Below are positions 1-9,970 of a DNA stretch of 64,000 nt, one piece after another. Origin of the DNA: Shewanella sediminis HAW-EB3 (lineage in GTDB: Bacteria > Pseudomonadota > Gammaproteobacteria > Enterobacterales > Shewanellaceae); NCBI RefSeq assembly GCF_000018025.1, contig NC_009831.1, positions 558,001 through 622,000 on the forward strand. The letters run 5' to 3'. A model generated the notes under the pieces. That model worked only from the letters and a program-made list of their open reading frames with translations, made no database searches and had not been told where the DNA came from. Positions within the stretch are counted from its first letter, which is position 1, and each line of letters opens with the position of its first letter. A program made the position numbers and the translations under genes.

Positions 1-1
1 T

Positions 2-1471
2 ATCGCGCCCATGGCTGCGGTAAATGCGGGTACCGAAGGACTTATTCGTTTAGCCGTTGGCGGTGGCGATAATATCGCTAAGTCTCGTTATATTGTGGTC
101 GATAAAACTGAAAATATTCATACGACATCGACGGCGACCTGTCAGAGCTGCCACGTGGACTTCTTAGCCTCCTCAATTAAGCATTCGAGTTATACGGCAA
201 TAAATGCTGAAGGCGAAACTGACTTGGTTGCCGGGTGTATGGCATGTCATAACCACGTCCCGCGCGATGTGGATGATAGTGGTAGTTCATTGAATACCGG
301 CGGTTATGCTAAGAATAGCCTGCAGAAGATTGGTCATATCAATCATCAGAAGTTTGAGAAGGATTTTGCTCCCTCTAACTGTTACACCTGTCACGCAGAG
401 CCTATAGAGACTGTCTATTCACAGCAGACATGTATTGATTGTCATGATACTGCGAATGTTGAAACTTCAAATTTAGCGGCGACCTTCAATTCCTTCAATG
501 AAGGTAGTGATATGCGCTTGTTCCATAAGAAGATAGCCGAAAAGAAAGCGGTTCATGAAGAGCATAGCTTGGCCACATCTCAGGTTTACAATAATGAGTT
601 AGGTGAGTTCTGTACCGATATCTCTCTGTTCAAGGGGGAGGAGCAGTTAGATCTGGAGGGCTTAACATCGGACGGTACCATCTCTTATATCGGGGCTTAT
701 CTGCACGGCTACGAGAATGCGTCTATTGTTGGTCGCGCGGCTCGCTCTTATAGCGCAACCTTCGATGCTGCTGGTTCTGCAACATTATGTTTTTCATCTC
801 TCGATGAACTGTTCCCTGAAATCATCGCCAGCTCACGTGTGACCTTCAACTTCGGGGAAGATGCGGGATATGATGGTGTAACGCTTCACGGTTACTCTGA
901 TGCTCTATCCGGTACTGAATATGCGCGTCGACACTCTGTCACCGCCGACAGCTGTACAACGTGTCATACCAACGGTAGCAACTACCACAAGAACGGTAGC
1001 TACAATGATGGTGGCTTAGGTTGTGTCGCGTGCCATAACAATGGCCAGGACCGCAACGCTAAGAGCTCTGCACCAGGTTTTGGTCCTATGGTCCACAGCA
1101 TGCACTGGGGAGTCGGTAACACGGCGACAGATCCCGATGGTGAAGCAAACTCGGCAGCTAAGTTAAATGCCGAAAACTGTGTCGCCTGCCATGCTGAAGG
1201 TATCGATATCGATGCTATCCCTAATCAATATATCTTATCTAAAGCCTATAACGGCGGAGAGTCGGGTGTGATGACCAGTCCGGTAACCGCTAACTGCTTT
1301 GCTTGTCATAATGATGATTCGGCTAAGAATCACATGCTTCAACAAGGTGGCGAAATCAACGTTGAGAAGCTTGAAGATTGGTACACATTACCAACATCAG
1401 AATCTTGTTCAACTTGTCATGCCGAGGGGAAATCTTACGGTATCGAGAAGTTCCATGTATTCGAACGTTAA
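2..1471 (+). CDS. OmcA/MtrC-family decaheme c-type cytochrome, 3' part
   Basis: The reading frame is open to the left edge, so the N-terminus lies outside the window. Nine CXXCH heme-binding motifs are visible: four in a first cluster (CQSCH, CMACH, CYTCH, CIDCH), then a stretch of about 150 residues without heme motifs that holds two cysteines (FCTDI and TLCFS), then five more (CTTCH, CVACH twice, CFACH, CSTCH). This matches the known split-barrel / pentaheme / split-barrel / pentaheme plan of MtrC, OmcA and MtrF, with the first heme of the first pentaheme domain probably just upstream. Family members are outer-surface lipoproteins that pass electrons to metal oxides, flavins or other extracellular acceptors. 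Which paralogue this is cannot be decided from the fragment. Confidence 0.88.
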   Translation: MAPMAAVNAGTEGLIRLAVGGGDNIAKSRYIVVDKTENIHTTSTATCQSCHVDFLASSIKHSSYTAINAEGETDLVAGCMACHNHVPRDVDDSGSSLNTGGYAKNSLQKIGHINHQKFEKDFAPSNCYTCHAEPIETVYSQQTCIDCHDTANVETSNLAATFNSFNEGSDMRLFHKKIAEKKAVHEEHSLATSQVYNNELGEFCTDISLFKGEEQLDLEGLTSDGTISYIGAYLHGYENASIVGRAARSYSATFDAAGSATLCFSSLDELFPEIIASSRVTFNFGEDAGYDGVTLHGYSDALSGTEYARRHSVTADSCTTCHTNGSNYHKNGSYNDGGLGCVACHNNGQDRNAKSSAPGFGPMVHSMHWGVGNTATDPDGEANSAAKLNAENCVACHAEGIDIDAIPNQYILSKAYNGGESGVMTSPVTANCFACHNDDSAKNHMLQQGGEINVEKLEDWYTLPTSESCSTCHAEGKSYGIEKFHVFER

Positions 1472-1597
1472 GTTAAATGGACCTTCATCTATGGATGTAT
1501 TTCGTTAGATATTGAATTGATACACGGCTCCCCTGCAGGCCGTCGTTTTAAGACACTAGATATCGATGCGACAGACCTGGTGAATGTTCAGTTTGCC

Positions 1598-1620
1598 AAG
1601 GGCCCTGCGGGGCCCTTTTT
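1598..1620 (+). terminator. Rho-independent terminator after the decaheme cytochrome
   Basis: The arms AAGGGCCC (1598-1605) and GGGCCCTT (1610-1617) form a perfect 8-bp GC-rich stem with a TGCG loop, followed by a T tract to 1620. It lies about 125 bases after the cytochrome stop codon. Confidence 0.85.
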
Positions 1621-1844
1621 GTTGTCTGGAGTTTATACCGATTGGTATTACACTTTGAACTCCCGCTTAATGGTCAGATATTTGGTCTCATTAGTATCGT
1701 TCGCCTTTCTGTTCATTTTCCTCTAGGTTATACCCATCTTGTTTAATCCTGATTGGAATTGTCAGGGTTAATTATGATGTGAAGTATATGGATTTTTTGA
1801 CTAACGATTTCGAACTGAAAATTTGGGATATTAAAGAGGGAAAT
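1621..1844. other. Intergenic spacer before the S9 peptidase
   Basis: No convincing gene is seen between the terminator and the start at 1845. Short open frames here lack a ribosome site and any recognisable product. The segment presumably carries the peptidase promoter. Confidence 0.5.
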
Positions 1845-3824
1845 ATGAAAACGTCTCTTCACCTTAGTGCGCTAGCGCTAGCCGTAACCTTAGGATTGGG
1901 TCTTACCGGGTGTTCAAACACCGCTAAAAGCTCGAATGAGCTTGTAGCAAGTGAACCATCAAATGTGCAAACATCTGTGCAGAAATATGATGCCAAGACC
2001 TTCTTCGAAACCACAACCTATTTTGGTTCATCCTTCTCGGCAGATGGGCGCTCCATCTTGATGGGCTCCGATGAAACCGGGATCTTTAATCTTTATAAGA
2101 TGGATGTTGCCTCCGGCAATAAAGTCGCACTGACTAACTTTAAAGACACCACCTATCCGATATCCTGGTTCCCTAATGATGATCGCGTATTGCTGACTCA
2201 GGATAATGGCGGCAATGAGCTCTATCACCTGTTTGTTCGTGAGATCGATGGAACTATCACGGATCTGACCGATAGTGAAAATACCCGTGCCAACTTCGTG
2301 AACTTTACCAATGACGGCGAGTTCTTCTATGCCACCACTAACGAGCGCGACCCAAAGTTTATGGATCTCTATCGTTATGACGCTAAGACTTATAAACGTA
2401 CCTTAGTCTTTAAAAATGAGCTGGGTTTTGAGATATCTGAGGTGTCACCGGATGGGTACTTTCTCTCATTAGCTAAAACACATACCAACAGGGATAGCGA
2501 CACATACCTGTTAGATTTCAGAAAAAGAACCCTGAAGCCTACGCTGATTAGCGAGCATCAAGATCCGGCCAATTACAGCCCAATGACCTTCTCTTCCGAT
2601 AGTCAGTTCCTGTACTACAGCACCGATGCCAAGGGGGAGTTTGCACAAGTTTGGCAATACGATATCGCCAGTGGCGAGCATGTTTTGGCGGTGAAAGATG
2701 ATTGGAATGTCAGCTTTGTCTACTTCTCTGAATCGGGAAAATATCGTGTCAGTGGAGTTAACGCCGATGCCAGCACGCGTATCAGCATTCTAGATACCGA
2801 ATCAGGTAAAAAGGTGAGCCTGCCTCAACTACCCGGAGGCGATCTGCGCAGTGTCAATTTCTCCAAAGATGAAAGCACTCTGTCATTCTATATCAATTCA
2901 GATACCTCACCCTCTAACCTCTTCGTCTGGAAGATGGATAGCGAGTCAGCCAAGCAGCTCACTCAAGCACTGAACCCAAAGATTAACCCCCAGGACTTAG
3001 TCGCGAGTGAAGTGGTGCGCTTTAAGAGCTTCGATGGATTAGAAGTGCCTGGCTTACTGTTTAAGCCTAAGGGGGCGAGCGCAGACAATAAGCGTCCTGC
3101 CGTGGTATTTGTTCATGGTGGCCCTGGTGGCCAGAGCCGCACCGGATACAGCGCTATGCGCCAACATCTGATTAATCATGGCTATGCAGTGTTTGCGGTC
3201 AATAATCGCGGCAGCTCAGGTTATGGTAAAACCTTCTTCCATCTCGATGATAAGAATCATGGTGAGAATGATCTGCAGGATATCGTCTACGGAAAGAGGT
3301 ATCTGCAAGGCTTAGATTGGGTCGATGCAGATAAGATTGGCATCATGGGGGGGAGTTATGGTGGCTACATGACAGCCGCAGCCTTAGCCTTCGAGCCGGA
3401 GGAGTTTAAGGTGGGTATCGATATCTTCGGTGTCACCAACTGGGTGCGTACGCTCGAGTCTATTCCACCTTGGTGGGAATCGTTTAAGAAGGCCTTATAT
3501 GATGAAATGGGTGACCCGGCGACAGATGCCGAGCGTCACAGAGCCATATCACCACTGTTTCACGCGCAAAATATCACTAAACCTTTGATGGTGATCCAGG
3601 GAGCGAACGATCCTCGCGTCCTCAAAATCGAGAGTGATGAGTTGGTTGAAAAGGTGAAGCAAAACGGAGTGCCGGTGGAATATGTGGTGTTCGATGACGA
3701 GGGGCATGGTTTTAGCAAGAAAAATAATCGTATTACGGCATCGGAAGCCTATGTGAAGTTTTTAGATACCTATCTTAAAGGGGATGGCAGTCAGCTACCT
3801 GGTGAACGGGTCGCAACCAAGTAG
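1845..3824 (+). CDS. S9 (prolyl oligopeptidase-like) family peptidase, lipoprotein
   Basis: This is a 659-residue secreted serine peptidase with a C-terminal alpha/beta-hydrolase domain and an N-terminal beta-propeller-like region of WD40/TolB-type repeats (for example SPDGYFLS). The start at 1845 is chosen because it follows AAAGAGGG and opens a lipoprotein signal peptide ending in the lipobox LTGC; an in-frame ATG 66 bases upstream lacks both. The nucleophile is Ser504 in GGSYGG, with Asp589 (GANDP) and His621 (EGHGF) completing the triad. Family members cleave short peptides, often dipeptides, from N-termini. The lipobox suggests anchoring to a membrane facing the periplasm. A related peptidase lies at 31131-33197 on the other strand. 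Confidence 0.92.
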   Translation: MKTSLHLSALALAVTLGLGLTGCSNTAKSSNELVASEPSNVQTSVQKYDAKTFFETTTYFGSSFSADGRSILMGSDETGIFNLYKMDVASGNKVALTNFKDTTYPISWFPNDDRVLLTQDNGGNELYHLFVREIDGTITDLTDSENTRANFVNFTNDGEFFYATTNERDPKFMDLYRYDAKTYKRTLVFKNELGFEISEVSPDGYFLSLAKTHTNRDSDTYLLDFRKRTLKPTLISEHQDPANYSPMTFSSDSQFLYYSTDAKGEFAQVWQYDIASGEHVLAVKDDWNVSFVYFSESGKYRVSGVNADASTRISILDTESGKKVSLPQLPGGDLRSVNFSKDESTLSFYINSDTSPSNLFVWKMDSESAKQLTQALNPKINPQDLVASEVVRFKSFDGLEVPGLLFKPKGASADNKRPAVVFVHGGPGGQSRTGYSAMRQHLINHGYAVFAVNNRGSSGYGKTFFHLDDKNHGENDLQDIVYGKRYLQGLDWVDADKIGIMGGSYGGYMTAAALAFEPEEFKVGIDIFGVTNWVRTLESIPPWWESFKKALYDEMGDPATDAERHRAISPLFHAQNITKPLMVIQGANDPRVLKIESDELVEKVKQNGVPVEYVVFDDEGHGFSKKNNRITASEAYVKFLDTYLKGDGSQLPGERVATK

Positions 3825-3860
3825 CTTCTTGGTACACAGTTTAAAATTGGTTTGAAATAG

Positions 3861-3886
3861 AAAAGGCACTCAATTGAGTGCCTTTT
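3861..3886. terminator. Bidirectional terminator
   Basis: The palindrome AAAAGGCACTCA / TGAGTGCCTTTT is perfect and lies between two convergent genes. A-rich and T-rich flanks allow it to act in both directions. Confidence 0.85.
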
Positions 3887-3950
3887 CGTTTGCTATTTTT
3901 AGCTGGCCTTTAAACTATGGTCAGTGTTTAAGCAGCAAGTACAAAGAGAG

Positions 3951-4967
3951 CTAGAAGTTACGCTCTGTGACCTCTCCAAGCTCTACAACAACCCCTTGCT
4001 CGTCGATATGGATAAAGAAGGGAGGAGTCTTATCAATATCATTTTCATCTGAGTCATCTTGTTGAGCAACACAGGTGTAGCCTAAGCTATAGGTGCCGGC
4101 ATCGAGAAAACCGAACTCGTATCCCTGACCAGTCTCAGTCCCACCTTCGTCAAAAATTGGGTTAACACGAGCCGATGCGAGAGGCGCGACCTCTGTCAGC
4201 AGATAAGGCTCATTTTCGGCCCTGAAGTCGGCCATATTCGTCAGTATCGTATCGATTGGGTAGAGATAAACTGCCTGACTATATTCATCAGGGAGTTCTA
4301 ATCCGACAGCCGCGGACTGACATTCAGAGAAAGTAGCAGAGCTTACCTGCCCGGAAATCCCGCCTATCTCTGCGGCATTGACCAGCTGCACAGATGTGGG
4401 TTTCAAGGTCCAGTAATCTTTATTGCCGTGAGGGGCCTGCAGGCCTTTGGCCAGATTGAACTCGGCAACGAAGGTGTTGCTTCCCTCCTCGATGGTAAAG
4501 GTTTTATTTAAGAACAGGCGACCCGTGTCTGGATCTTCGGCGCCAACACCGCCGCAGGAGCCATTGCTGTTGGTAGTCAGTCCGGCTATGCCATCGGCTG
4601 TTTCTACATAAGAGCTTCCAGAGGCTGCGGCCTCATTATTTTGCATATAGATACACATCTGGTACTCACCTACCGGAACCGATTCGCCACTGACGAGTGT
4701 CGCGACCTCGGCGCCTTGTACCGTAAGTAGATCGACATGCTTGAGTCCACCACCTTCTATGGCATCAAATGAGATAGAGCCTTCATCATTCTTTAGGACG
4801 ACTTGCTTAAATGCGATGTTAACTATCTCGGCATCGGCTGGATTGTCCGATACTCCCAGGTTAAAGATACCGGATTCAGGGTCAGGAGATGAGTTATCAT
4901 CGCTGCCACCACATGCCGCAAGCAAACTCGTCAGGGTGATAGCGAGTATTGTCTTAGTGTGTTTCAT
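3951..4967 (-). CDS. DUF4382 domain lipoprotein
   Basis: This 338-residue protein starts with a lipoprotein signal (ending LAAC, Cys19) followed by a Gly/Ser/Asp-rich linker. The next region (LGVSDNPADAEIVNIAFKQV) has the look of DUF4382, a beta-rich domain of unknown function common in secreted proteins of marine gammaproteobacteria. The C-terminal part carries several cysteines (SECQ, YTCVAQ). It faces the S9 peptidase gene across a shared terminator and has no operon partner. No specific function is supported. Confidence 0.8.
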   Translation of the reverse strand: MKHTKTILAITLTSLLAACGGSDDNSSPDPESGIFNLGVSDNPADAEIVNIAFKQVVLKNDEGSISFDAIEGGGLKHVDLLTVQGAEVATLVSGESVPVGEYQMCIYMQNNEAAASGSSYVETADGIAGLTTNSNGSCGGVGAEDPDTGRLFLNKTFTIEEGSNTFVAEFNLAKGLQAPHGNKDYWTLKPTSVQLVNAAEIGGISGQVSSATFSECQSAAVGLELPDEYSQAVYLYPIDTILTNMADFRAENEPYLLTEVAPLASARVNPIFDEGGTETGQGYEFGFLDAGTYSLGYTCVAQQDDSDENDIDKTPPFFIHIDEQGVVVELGEVTERNF

Positions 4968-5330
4968 AAGTTACCTTCGATTTTATACACGGCAGCGGCT
5001 AGATTCTTATGTTTTCTTATCTGACATTGATTACCGCCACTGCCTGAGAGAGATAGTATCTATCGCTATTAATCATAGGGCATATCGAAATATTGTCTAT
5101 CTTGAAACCATGATTTTTACTGGGTTAGAGTAAGCTTTTTGCTATTTATTTTGCTGATGAGTTTGCTTATTTCTTTTTGGAAGAGAAAGTGACAATTTGT
5201 TGGCTGGTGTCAATAAATTCAGTCAAATTTTGAGTGGGATTTAGTGGGGAAATCAATGCCTGTGCCAGCAGCCGGATAGGTGATGACACAGGTTCATTTC
5301 TAGGTGCTCTTGCCGAGCTATAGATGAGGC
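4968..5330. other. Intergenic region, no gene seen
   Basis: Open frames in this stretch are short and unlike known proteins. The part next to 4967 should hold the promoter of the DUF4382 gene. Nothing else stands out. Confidence 0.5.
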
Positions 5331-6059
5331 TTAGTTTTCAGCAAACTCAGCGTTGTGGTAGACATTTTGCACGTCATCACAATCTTCGAGGGCAGCGAGG
5401 AATTTCTCTAACTGCTCGATCACTTCAGGATCGCTGATATCTGTCATGGTTTGTGGCACGAAGGTGATCTCTTCAACCACAAATTCGACTTCAGGCATGG
5501 CTTCGTTCAATGCAGTCTTAGTCTTGTAAAACTCGGTATTCGGTGCATAGACACTGATCATGCCATCTTCGACTTCAACATCTGTGACGTCGACATCGGC
5601 CATCATCAACATCTCAAGTACTTCCTCTTCATCTTCTCCGGCGAAAACAAAAATGGCTTGGTGTTCGAACATGTGACCGACGGTACCCGGGCCACCCAGT
5701 TTGGCGTCATTTTTAACGAATGCCTGACGAACTTCGGTGAAGGTGCGCTTGCCGTTGTCGGTTAAGCAATCGACGATGACCATGCAGCCACCAGGACCAA
5801 AGCCTTCGTAACGTGCAGTTTCATAATCTTCACCGCCGCCCCCCTTGGCCTTTTCGATCGCACGTTCGATAACATGAGCCGGTACCTGGTCTTTCTTGGC
5901 CTTGGCGATCAACTGGCGTAGTGGAAGGTTACCATCAGGATCGAAACCACCATTTTTTGCGCAAACGTAGAGCTCTTTACCATAGCGAGAATATATTCTG
6001 GTTTTCTGCCCAGCCGTTTTTGCCATGGATTCTTTCTTGTTCTGGTATGCTCTTCCCAT
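5331..6059 (-). CDS. YebC/PmpR (TACO1) family protein, YeeN-like
   Basis: This 242-residue protein has the features of the YebC family: a basic N-terminus ([17 protein letters not shown]), the block [20 protein letters not shown] with [19 protein letters not shown], and the [18 protein letters not shown] segment. The N-terminus resembles the YeeN subgroup more than canonical YebC, which begins MAGHSKW. Members bind DNA and act as regulators, and recent work on relatives links them to translation through difficult motifs. It appears monocistronic. Confidence 0.9.
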   Translation of the reverse strand: MGRAYQNKKESMAKTAGQKTRIYSRYGKELYVCAKNGGFDPDGNLPLRQLIAKAKKDQVPAHVIERAIEKAKGGGGEDYETARYEGFGPGGCMVIVDCLTDNGKRTFTEVRQAFVKNDAKLGGPGTVGHMFEHQAIFVFAGEDEEEVLEMLMMADVDVTDVEVEDGMISVYAPNTEFYKTKTALNEAMPEVEFVVEEITFVPQTMTDISDPEVIEQLEKFLAALEDCDDVQNVYHNAEFAEN

Positions 6060-6173
6060 CTTGCTCTATCTCACTAAGCTTAAAAAATTGCCTGCAATGT
6101 TAGCAGCTTTATCATTCTTTTTGCAGAGATGAGCTTTTTAATTTATGAATCTTTGATTTTAAGCCAGAAAAAC

Positions 6174-7103
6174 TCACTCTAACGAGACGAAGTCTGGAAT
6201 ATCCAGCAGGTGATTATCGGGGTTTTCGCTCATAGCCCGGTAGATAAACTCGATAAAGACGCGGTACTTCCTGGGTAGATATGCACGCTGTGGTAGGCTC
6301 ATGGTGATCTTTGTCTGTGCCATGGGGAAATCTTCCAGAAGCGGAATGAGCAGATGCTTATCTATGGCTTGCTGGGCTATCAAGCTTGGTACCGAGGTGA
6401 TCCCCAACCCCTCTATGGCTGCCTCTCTGGCAAGGGTAACATTATTCACGGTGAGCTGAGCTTCGGGCTCTACGGTGATCCACTCTTTCCCGTCGAAGAG
6501 AGTCCAGCTGCCGTCAATGTGTGCCGACTCTAACTTGACCGCCCTATGTTTATTGAGATCTTGTGGGGTTTGTGGTGTGCCGTATTGTGCCAGATACTCA
6601 GGGCTCGCCATTAAGGTCTTGCTGGTATTGAGCAGGGAGTAGGTCTGCAGGCGGGTGTCGGAGCTGCTGGTGATTTGAAACAGGACATCTACGCCCTCTT
6701 CAATGACATCTACTTTTCGGTTACTCAGCTCGGCTTCGATGGAGATATCCGGGTATTGTTTTAAAAATCGAGCAAAGATCCTGCCAAAAAAAAGCTGGCC
6801 CATCTCGATAGGGCAGACAATTTTCAGTTTTCCCTTGATCAGCTGCTGACTGGCACTGAGTAGATCCTCGGCATTTTTCAGATCGATCAGAATATGATGA
6901 ACCCGATTGTAATAAGCTGACCCAGCTTCGGTGAGCTTTAGCGACCTGGTGGTACGAAACAGGAGCTGAACGCCGGCATCGGCCTCTAACTCGGCAATTT
7001 TTCGGCTAACCGTAGCCTTAGTTAATCCTAAGGCTTTTGCTGCCCCGGTGAAACTGCCTTGTTCGACGACCTGGGCAAACATCTGTACGCGATTAAGATC
7101 CAT
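6174..7103 (-). CDS. LysR-family transcriptional regulator
   Basis: This 309-residue protein has an N-terminal winged helix-turn-helix (MDLNRVQMFAQVVEQGSFTG...LGLTKATVSRKIAELE, residues 1-60) and a periplasmic-binding-protein-like effector domain of the CrgA/DmlR subgroup (KLKIVCPIEMGQ). It is divergent from an EmrA/EmrB-type efflux pair, with 97 bases between start codons, so control of the pump is the natural inference. The effector is unknown. Confidence 0.92.
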   Translation of the reverse strand: MDLNRVQMFAQVVEQGSFTGAAKALGLTKATVSRKIAELEADAGVQLLFRTTRSLKLTEAGSAYYNRVHHILIDLKNAEDLLSASQQLIKGKLKIVCPIEMGQLFFGRIFARFLKQYPDISIEAELSNRKVDVIEEGVDVLFQITSSSDTRLQTYSLLNTSKTLMASPEYLAQYGTPQTPQDLNKHRAVKLESAHIDGSWTLFDGKEWITVEPEAQLTVNNVTLAREAAIEGLGITSVPSLIAQQAIDKHLLIPLLEDFPMAQTKITMSLPQRAYLPRKYRVFIEFIYRAMSENPDNHLLDIPDFVSLE

Positions 7104-7200
7104 GATTGTTACACCTGTGAGACAGTAGGTTGATTTTTAACTATCTAATAAACTAAAGGAGACAGTAGTAGACTATAGGGCTCTAATCAAGGAGTCATGC

Positions 7201-8259
7201 ATGTCCAAGAGTAAATTATTCATTGCGGTGCCACTGATATTTGCAGCCTTAGCTGGTGGTGCTTATTACTGGTGGACGCAAGTTCGTTTCTTCGAGTCGA
7301 CCGATAATGCCTATGTTGAAGCGGATATCTCTCATATCAGCGTCAAGGTTCCGGGCTATGTGGTGATGACAGACATCACCGATAACCAGCATGTCAACGC
7401 AGGCCAGTTGCTGGCACAGTTAGAAGATAATCAGTATGAAGCTAAGTTAGCCCAGAGTCAGGCCGAGCTTGATAGCTCACAAGCAGAGTTGCAAACCCTT
7501 TCGGCTAAAGTAGAGCTGCAACACGCACTGATCGCTCAGGCTCAGGCGGGAGTCGCAGCGGCTGGTTCGGATCGGTTGCGATCGGAGCAACAGTTGCGCC
7601 GATCTAAGAAGCTAAAAGAGAAGAATTACAGCTCCCAGGATGACGTGGATCAGATGCAAGCGAGTTTCGAGTCTTCTGTCGCGCATCTTGATGAAGCTAA
7701 TGCGGCCTTGGTTGCAAAGCAACGAGAGCTTGCAGTATTTAATGCGCAACTGTTACAGGCCGATGCGAATGTCGTGAAGGCTAAGGCGGGTTTAGAGCTT
7801 GCCAAAATCCAGTTAGCAGATACACAAGTCAGGGCGCCATTTTCTGGCGTGATAGGTAAGCGTGGGGCCCTGAAGGGGCAATACGTTCAGCCAGGACAGG
7901 CGCTCTACAGTTTGGTACCGGATGGGGCTGTTTGGATCACGGCCAACTTCAAAGAGACTCAGATCCAACATATGCAGCCCGGCCAGTCGGTTCAGGTCAA
8001 TCTCGATGCGTTTCCCGACAAAACCTTTACAGGTGTTATCGATAGCCTTTCGCCGGCATCCGGTGCCAAATTTAGTCTGTTACCCGCGGAAAATGCGACG
8101 GGGAATTTTACCAAGATTGTTCAGCGTATTCCGGTGAGGATCCGCCTGGAACTCGGTGAGGAGCGGGAGAGACTCGTTCCAGGCTTGAGTGCGATCGTTA
8201 AGGTCGATACCACAACATTGTCATTAGATAGCGCACTTGCTGCTAACATCGGTCATTAA
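7201..8259 (+). CDS. HlyD/EmrA-type membrane fusion protein
   Basis: This 352-residue periplasmic adaptor has one N-terminal membrane anchor (about residues 5-26), a split biotinyl-lipoyl-like domain (VPGYVVMTDITDNQHVNAGQLL and VRAPFSGVIGKRGALKGQYV) and a long Ala/Gln-rich coiled coil between the halves (about residues 80-200). Such proteins link an inner-membrane MFS pump to an outer-membrane channel. It starts at ATG 7201 and is followed after 3 bases by the pump gene, so the two are cotranscribed. No TolC-type gene is nearby. Confidence 0.92.
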   Translation: MSKSKLFIAVPLIFAALAGGAYYWWTQVRFFESTDNAYVEADISHISVKVPGYVVMTDITDNQHVNAGQLLAQLEDNQYEAKLAQSQAELDSSQAELQTLSAKVELQHALIAQAQAGVAAAGSDRLRSEQQLRRSKKLKEKNYSSQDDVDQMQASFESSVAHLDEANAALVAKQRELAVFNAQLLQADANVVKAKAGLELAKIQLADTQVRAPFSGVIGKRGALKGQYVQPGQALYSLVPDGAVWITANFKETQIQHMQPGQSVQVNLDAFPDKTFTGVIDSLSPASGAKFSLLPAENATGNFTKIVQRIPVRIRLELGEERERLVPGLSAIVKVDTTTLSLDSALAANIGH

Positions 8260-8262
8260 GAG

Positions 8263-9843
8263 ATGAGTGCTATCGTCAATGGCGCAGTTAATCTCTCTAT
8301 TGAGACAAAGCCACAGGGTTATGAGCGTGGTAGTCGCCGAGCATGGATCGCAGTATTTGGCGGGCTGATTGGTGCATTTATGGCGATTCTGGATATTCAG
8401 ATCACCAATGCTTCGATGAAAGAGATCCAAGGTAGTCTGGGTGCTACCCTAGAGGAGGGATCATGGATTGCGACGGCTTATCTGGTCGCAGAGATGATAG
8501 CCATTCCTCTGTCTGGTTGGCTGAGTCAGGGCTTGTCGGTGAGGCGCTATCTGTTATGGACGACTTCGGCCTTTATCTTTGCTTCCTTATTGTGTTCAAT
8601 CTCATGGAACCTGGAGTCGATGATCGCGTTTCGCGCGATGCAAGGCTTCTTCGGTGGCGCGCTTATTCCCTTGGCATTTCGTTTAATACTCGAATTTCTT
8701 CCCGATGAAAAACGCGCCGTGGGGATGGCCCTGTTTGGGATCACGGCAACTTTTGCTCCATCGATCGGGCCCACGTTAGGAGGTTGGTTAACCGAGCAGT
8801 TTAGTTGGCATTACCTGTTTTACATCAATGTTCCACCTGGGCTTATCGTCATGGCGATGCTGGCCTATGGCTTGGAGAGAAAGGGCGTTATCTGGGAAAA
8901 ATTAAGGAATGTGGACCTGTCTGGTATCATCACCATGGCCATAGGAATGGGCTGCTTAGAGGTGGTGCTGGAGGAGGGCAACCGTAAAGATTGGTTTGGA
9001 TCTGCTCTCATTCAATATCTGTCGATTATTGCGGTGATAAACATAGGTTTGTTTATCTATATTCAGCTCAAAAAGAGTGAGCCTCTGGTCAATCTAAGGT
9101 TGCTGGGGCAGAGGGATTTTGCTCTCTCTACAGTGGCTTATTTCTTATTGGGGATGGCTCTGTTTGGTGCTATCTATATGATCCCCCTCTACCTGTCACA
9201 GATCCATGATTATAGCCCGCTCGAAATTGGTGAGGTGATTATGTGGATGGGGTTCCCACAGCTACTGGTTCTGCCGCTGGTGCCTAAATTGATGGAACGT
9301 TTCGATGGCCGTTATCTGGCGGCGTTTGGCTTCTTGATGTTCTCGCTGAGCTATTACATGAACAGCCATATGACCGCCGACTATGCCGGTGAGCAGATGA
9401 TTGCATCACAGATAGTTCGTGCTCTGGGACAGCCTTTTATACTAGTGCCTATTGGTATTATCGCCACCATGCATATCAAGCCCCATGAAAATGCCTCGGC
9501 ATCGACGGTGCTCAATGTGATGCGTAATTTAGGAGGTGCATTCGGTATCGCCTTAGTGTCCACCCTGACCGATAACCTATCCAGAGAACATCTGGCTCAT
9601 ATTAAAGAGACTCTGCCGGCCGTGAGCCCGATAGCTAATGATTATCTGATGCAGACGGCGAATGTTTTCACTCAGGCGGGGTCCGACCCTGTTACCGCTG
9701 CGGCGCAAGCCAATGCACTCTTGGGGCAGACTATGACGCAGCAGGCCTATATCAGTGCCTATAACGATGTCTTTTTTATCATCTCATGCTTATTGCTCAT
9801 TGCCGTTGTCGCAGTGCTCTCGATAAGGAAACGCAGCGATTAA
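8263..9843 (+). CDS. DHA2-family MFS drug efflux transporter, EmrB-like
   Basis: This 526-residue protein is a 14-helix major facilitator of the DHA2 group. A long cytosolic N-terminus precedes the first helix, and typical motifs are seen (GAFMAILDIQITN, WIATAYLVAEMIAIPLSGWL, FGGALIPLAFRLI, PSIGPTLGGWL). With the adjacent HlyD protein and an outer-membrane channel it should export drugs, bile-type detergents or other toxic compounds. The divergent LysR gene is its likely regulator. Confidence 0.93.
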   Translation: MSAIVNGAVNLSIETKPQGYERGSRRAWIAVFGGLIGAFMAILDIQITNASMKEIQGSLGATLEEGSWIATAYLVAEMIAIPLSGWLSQGLSVRRYLLWTTSAFIFASLLCSISWNLESMIAFRAMQGFFGGALIPLAFRLILEFLPDEKRAVGMALFGITATFAPSIGPTLGGWLTEQFSWHYLFYINVPPGLIVMAMLAYGLERKGVIWEKLRNVDLSGIITMAIGMGCLEVVLEEGNRKDWFGSALIQYLSIIAVINIGLFIYIQLKKSEPLVNLRLLGQRDFALSTVAYFLLGMALFGAIYMIPLYLSQIHDYSPLEIGEVIMWMGFPQLLVLPLVPKLMERFDGRYLAAFGFLMFSLSYYMNSHMTADYAGEQMIASQIVRALGQPFILVPIGIIATMHIKPHENASASTVLNVMRNLGGAFGIALVSTLTDNLSREHLAHIKETLPAVSPIANDYLMQTANVFTQAGSDPVTAAAQANALLGQTMTQQAYISAYNDVFFIISCLLLIAVVAVLSIRKRSD

Positions 9844-9970
9844 TTTTAGTGTAACCGCCGGTTGTCCGTTTACTAAAATCGCTGCGGATCCCCCTTTTGG
9901 CATAGTGGTGTTACACTGATTTTTTACTCTTTATTTTTATATTCTTTAATCGTTCAATAGAGGAGATGGT

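Noticed and set aside
1517..1726. Small plus-strand gene between the cytochrome and the S9 peptidase
   Set aside because: It spans the terminator hairpin, lacks a ribosome site and has no recognisable product.
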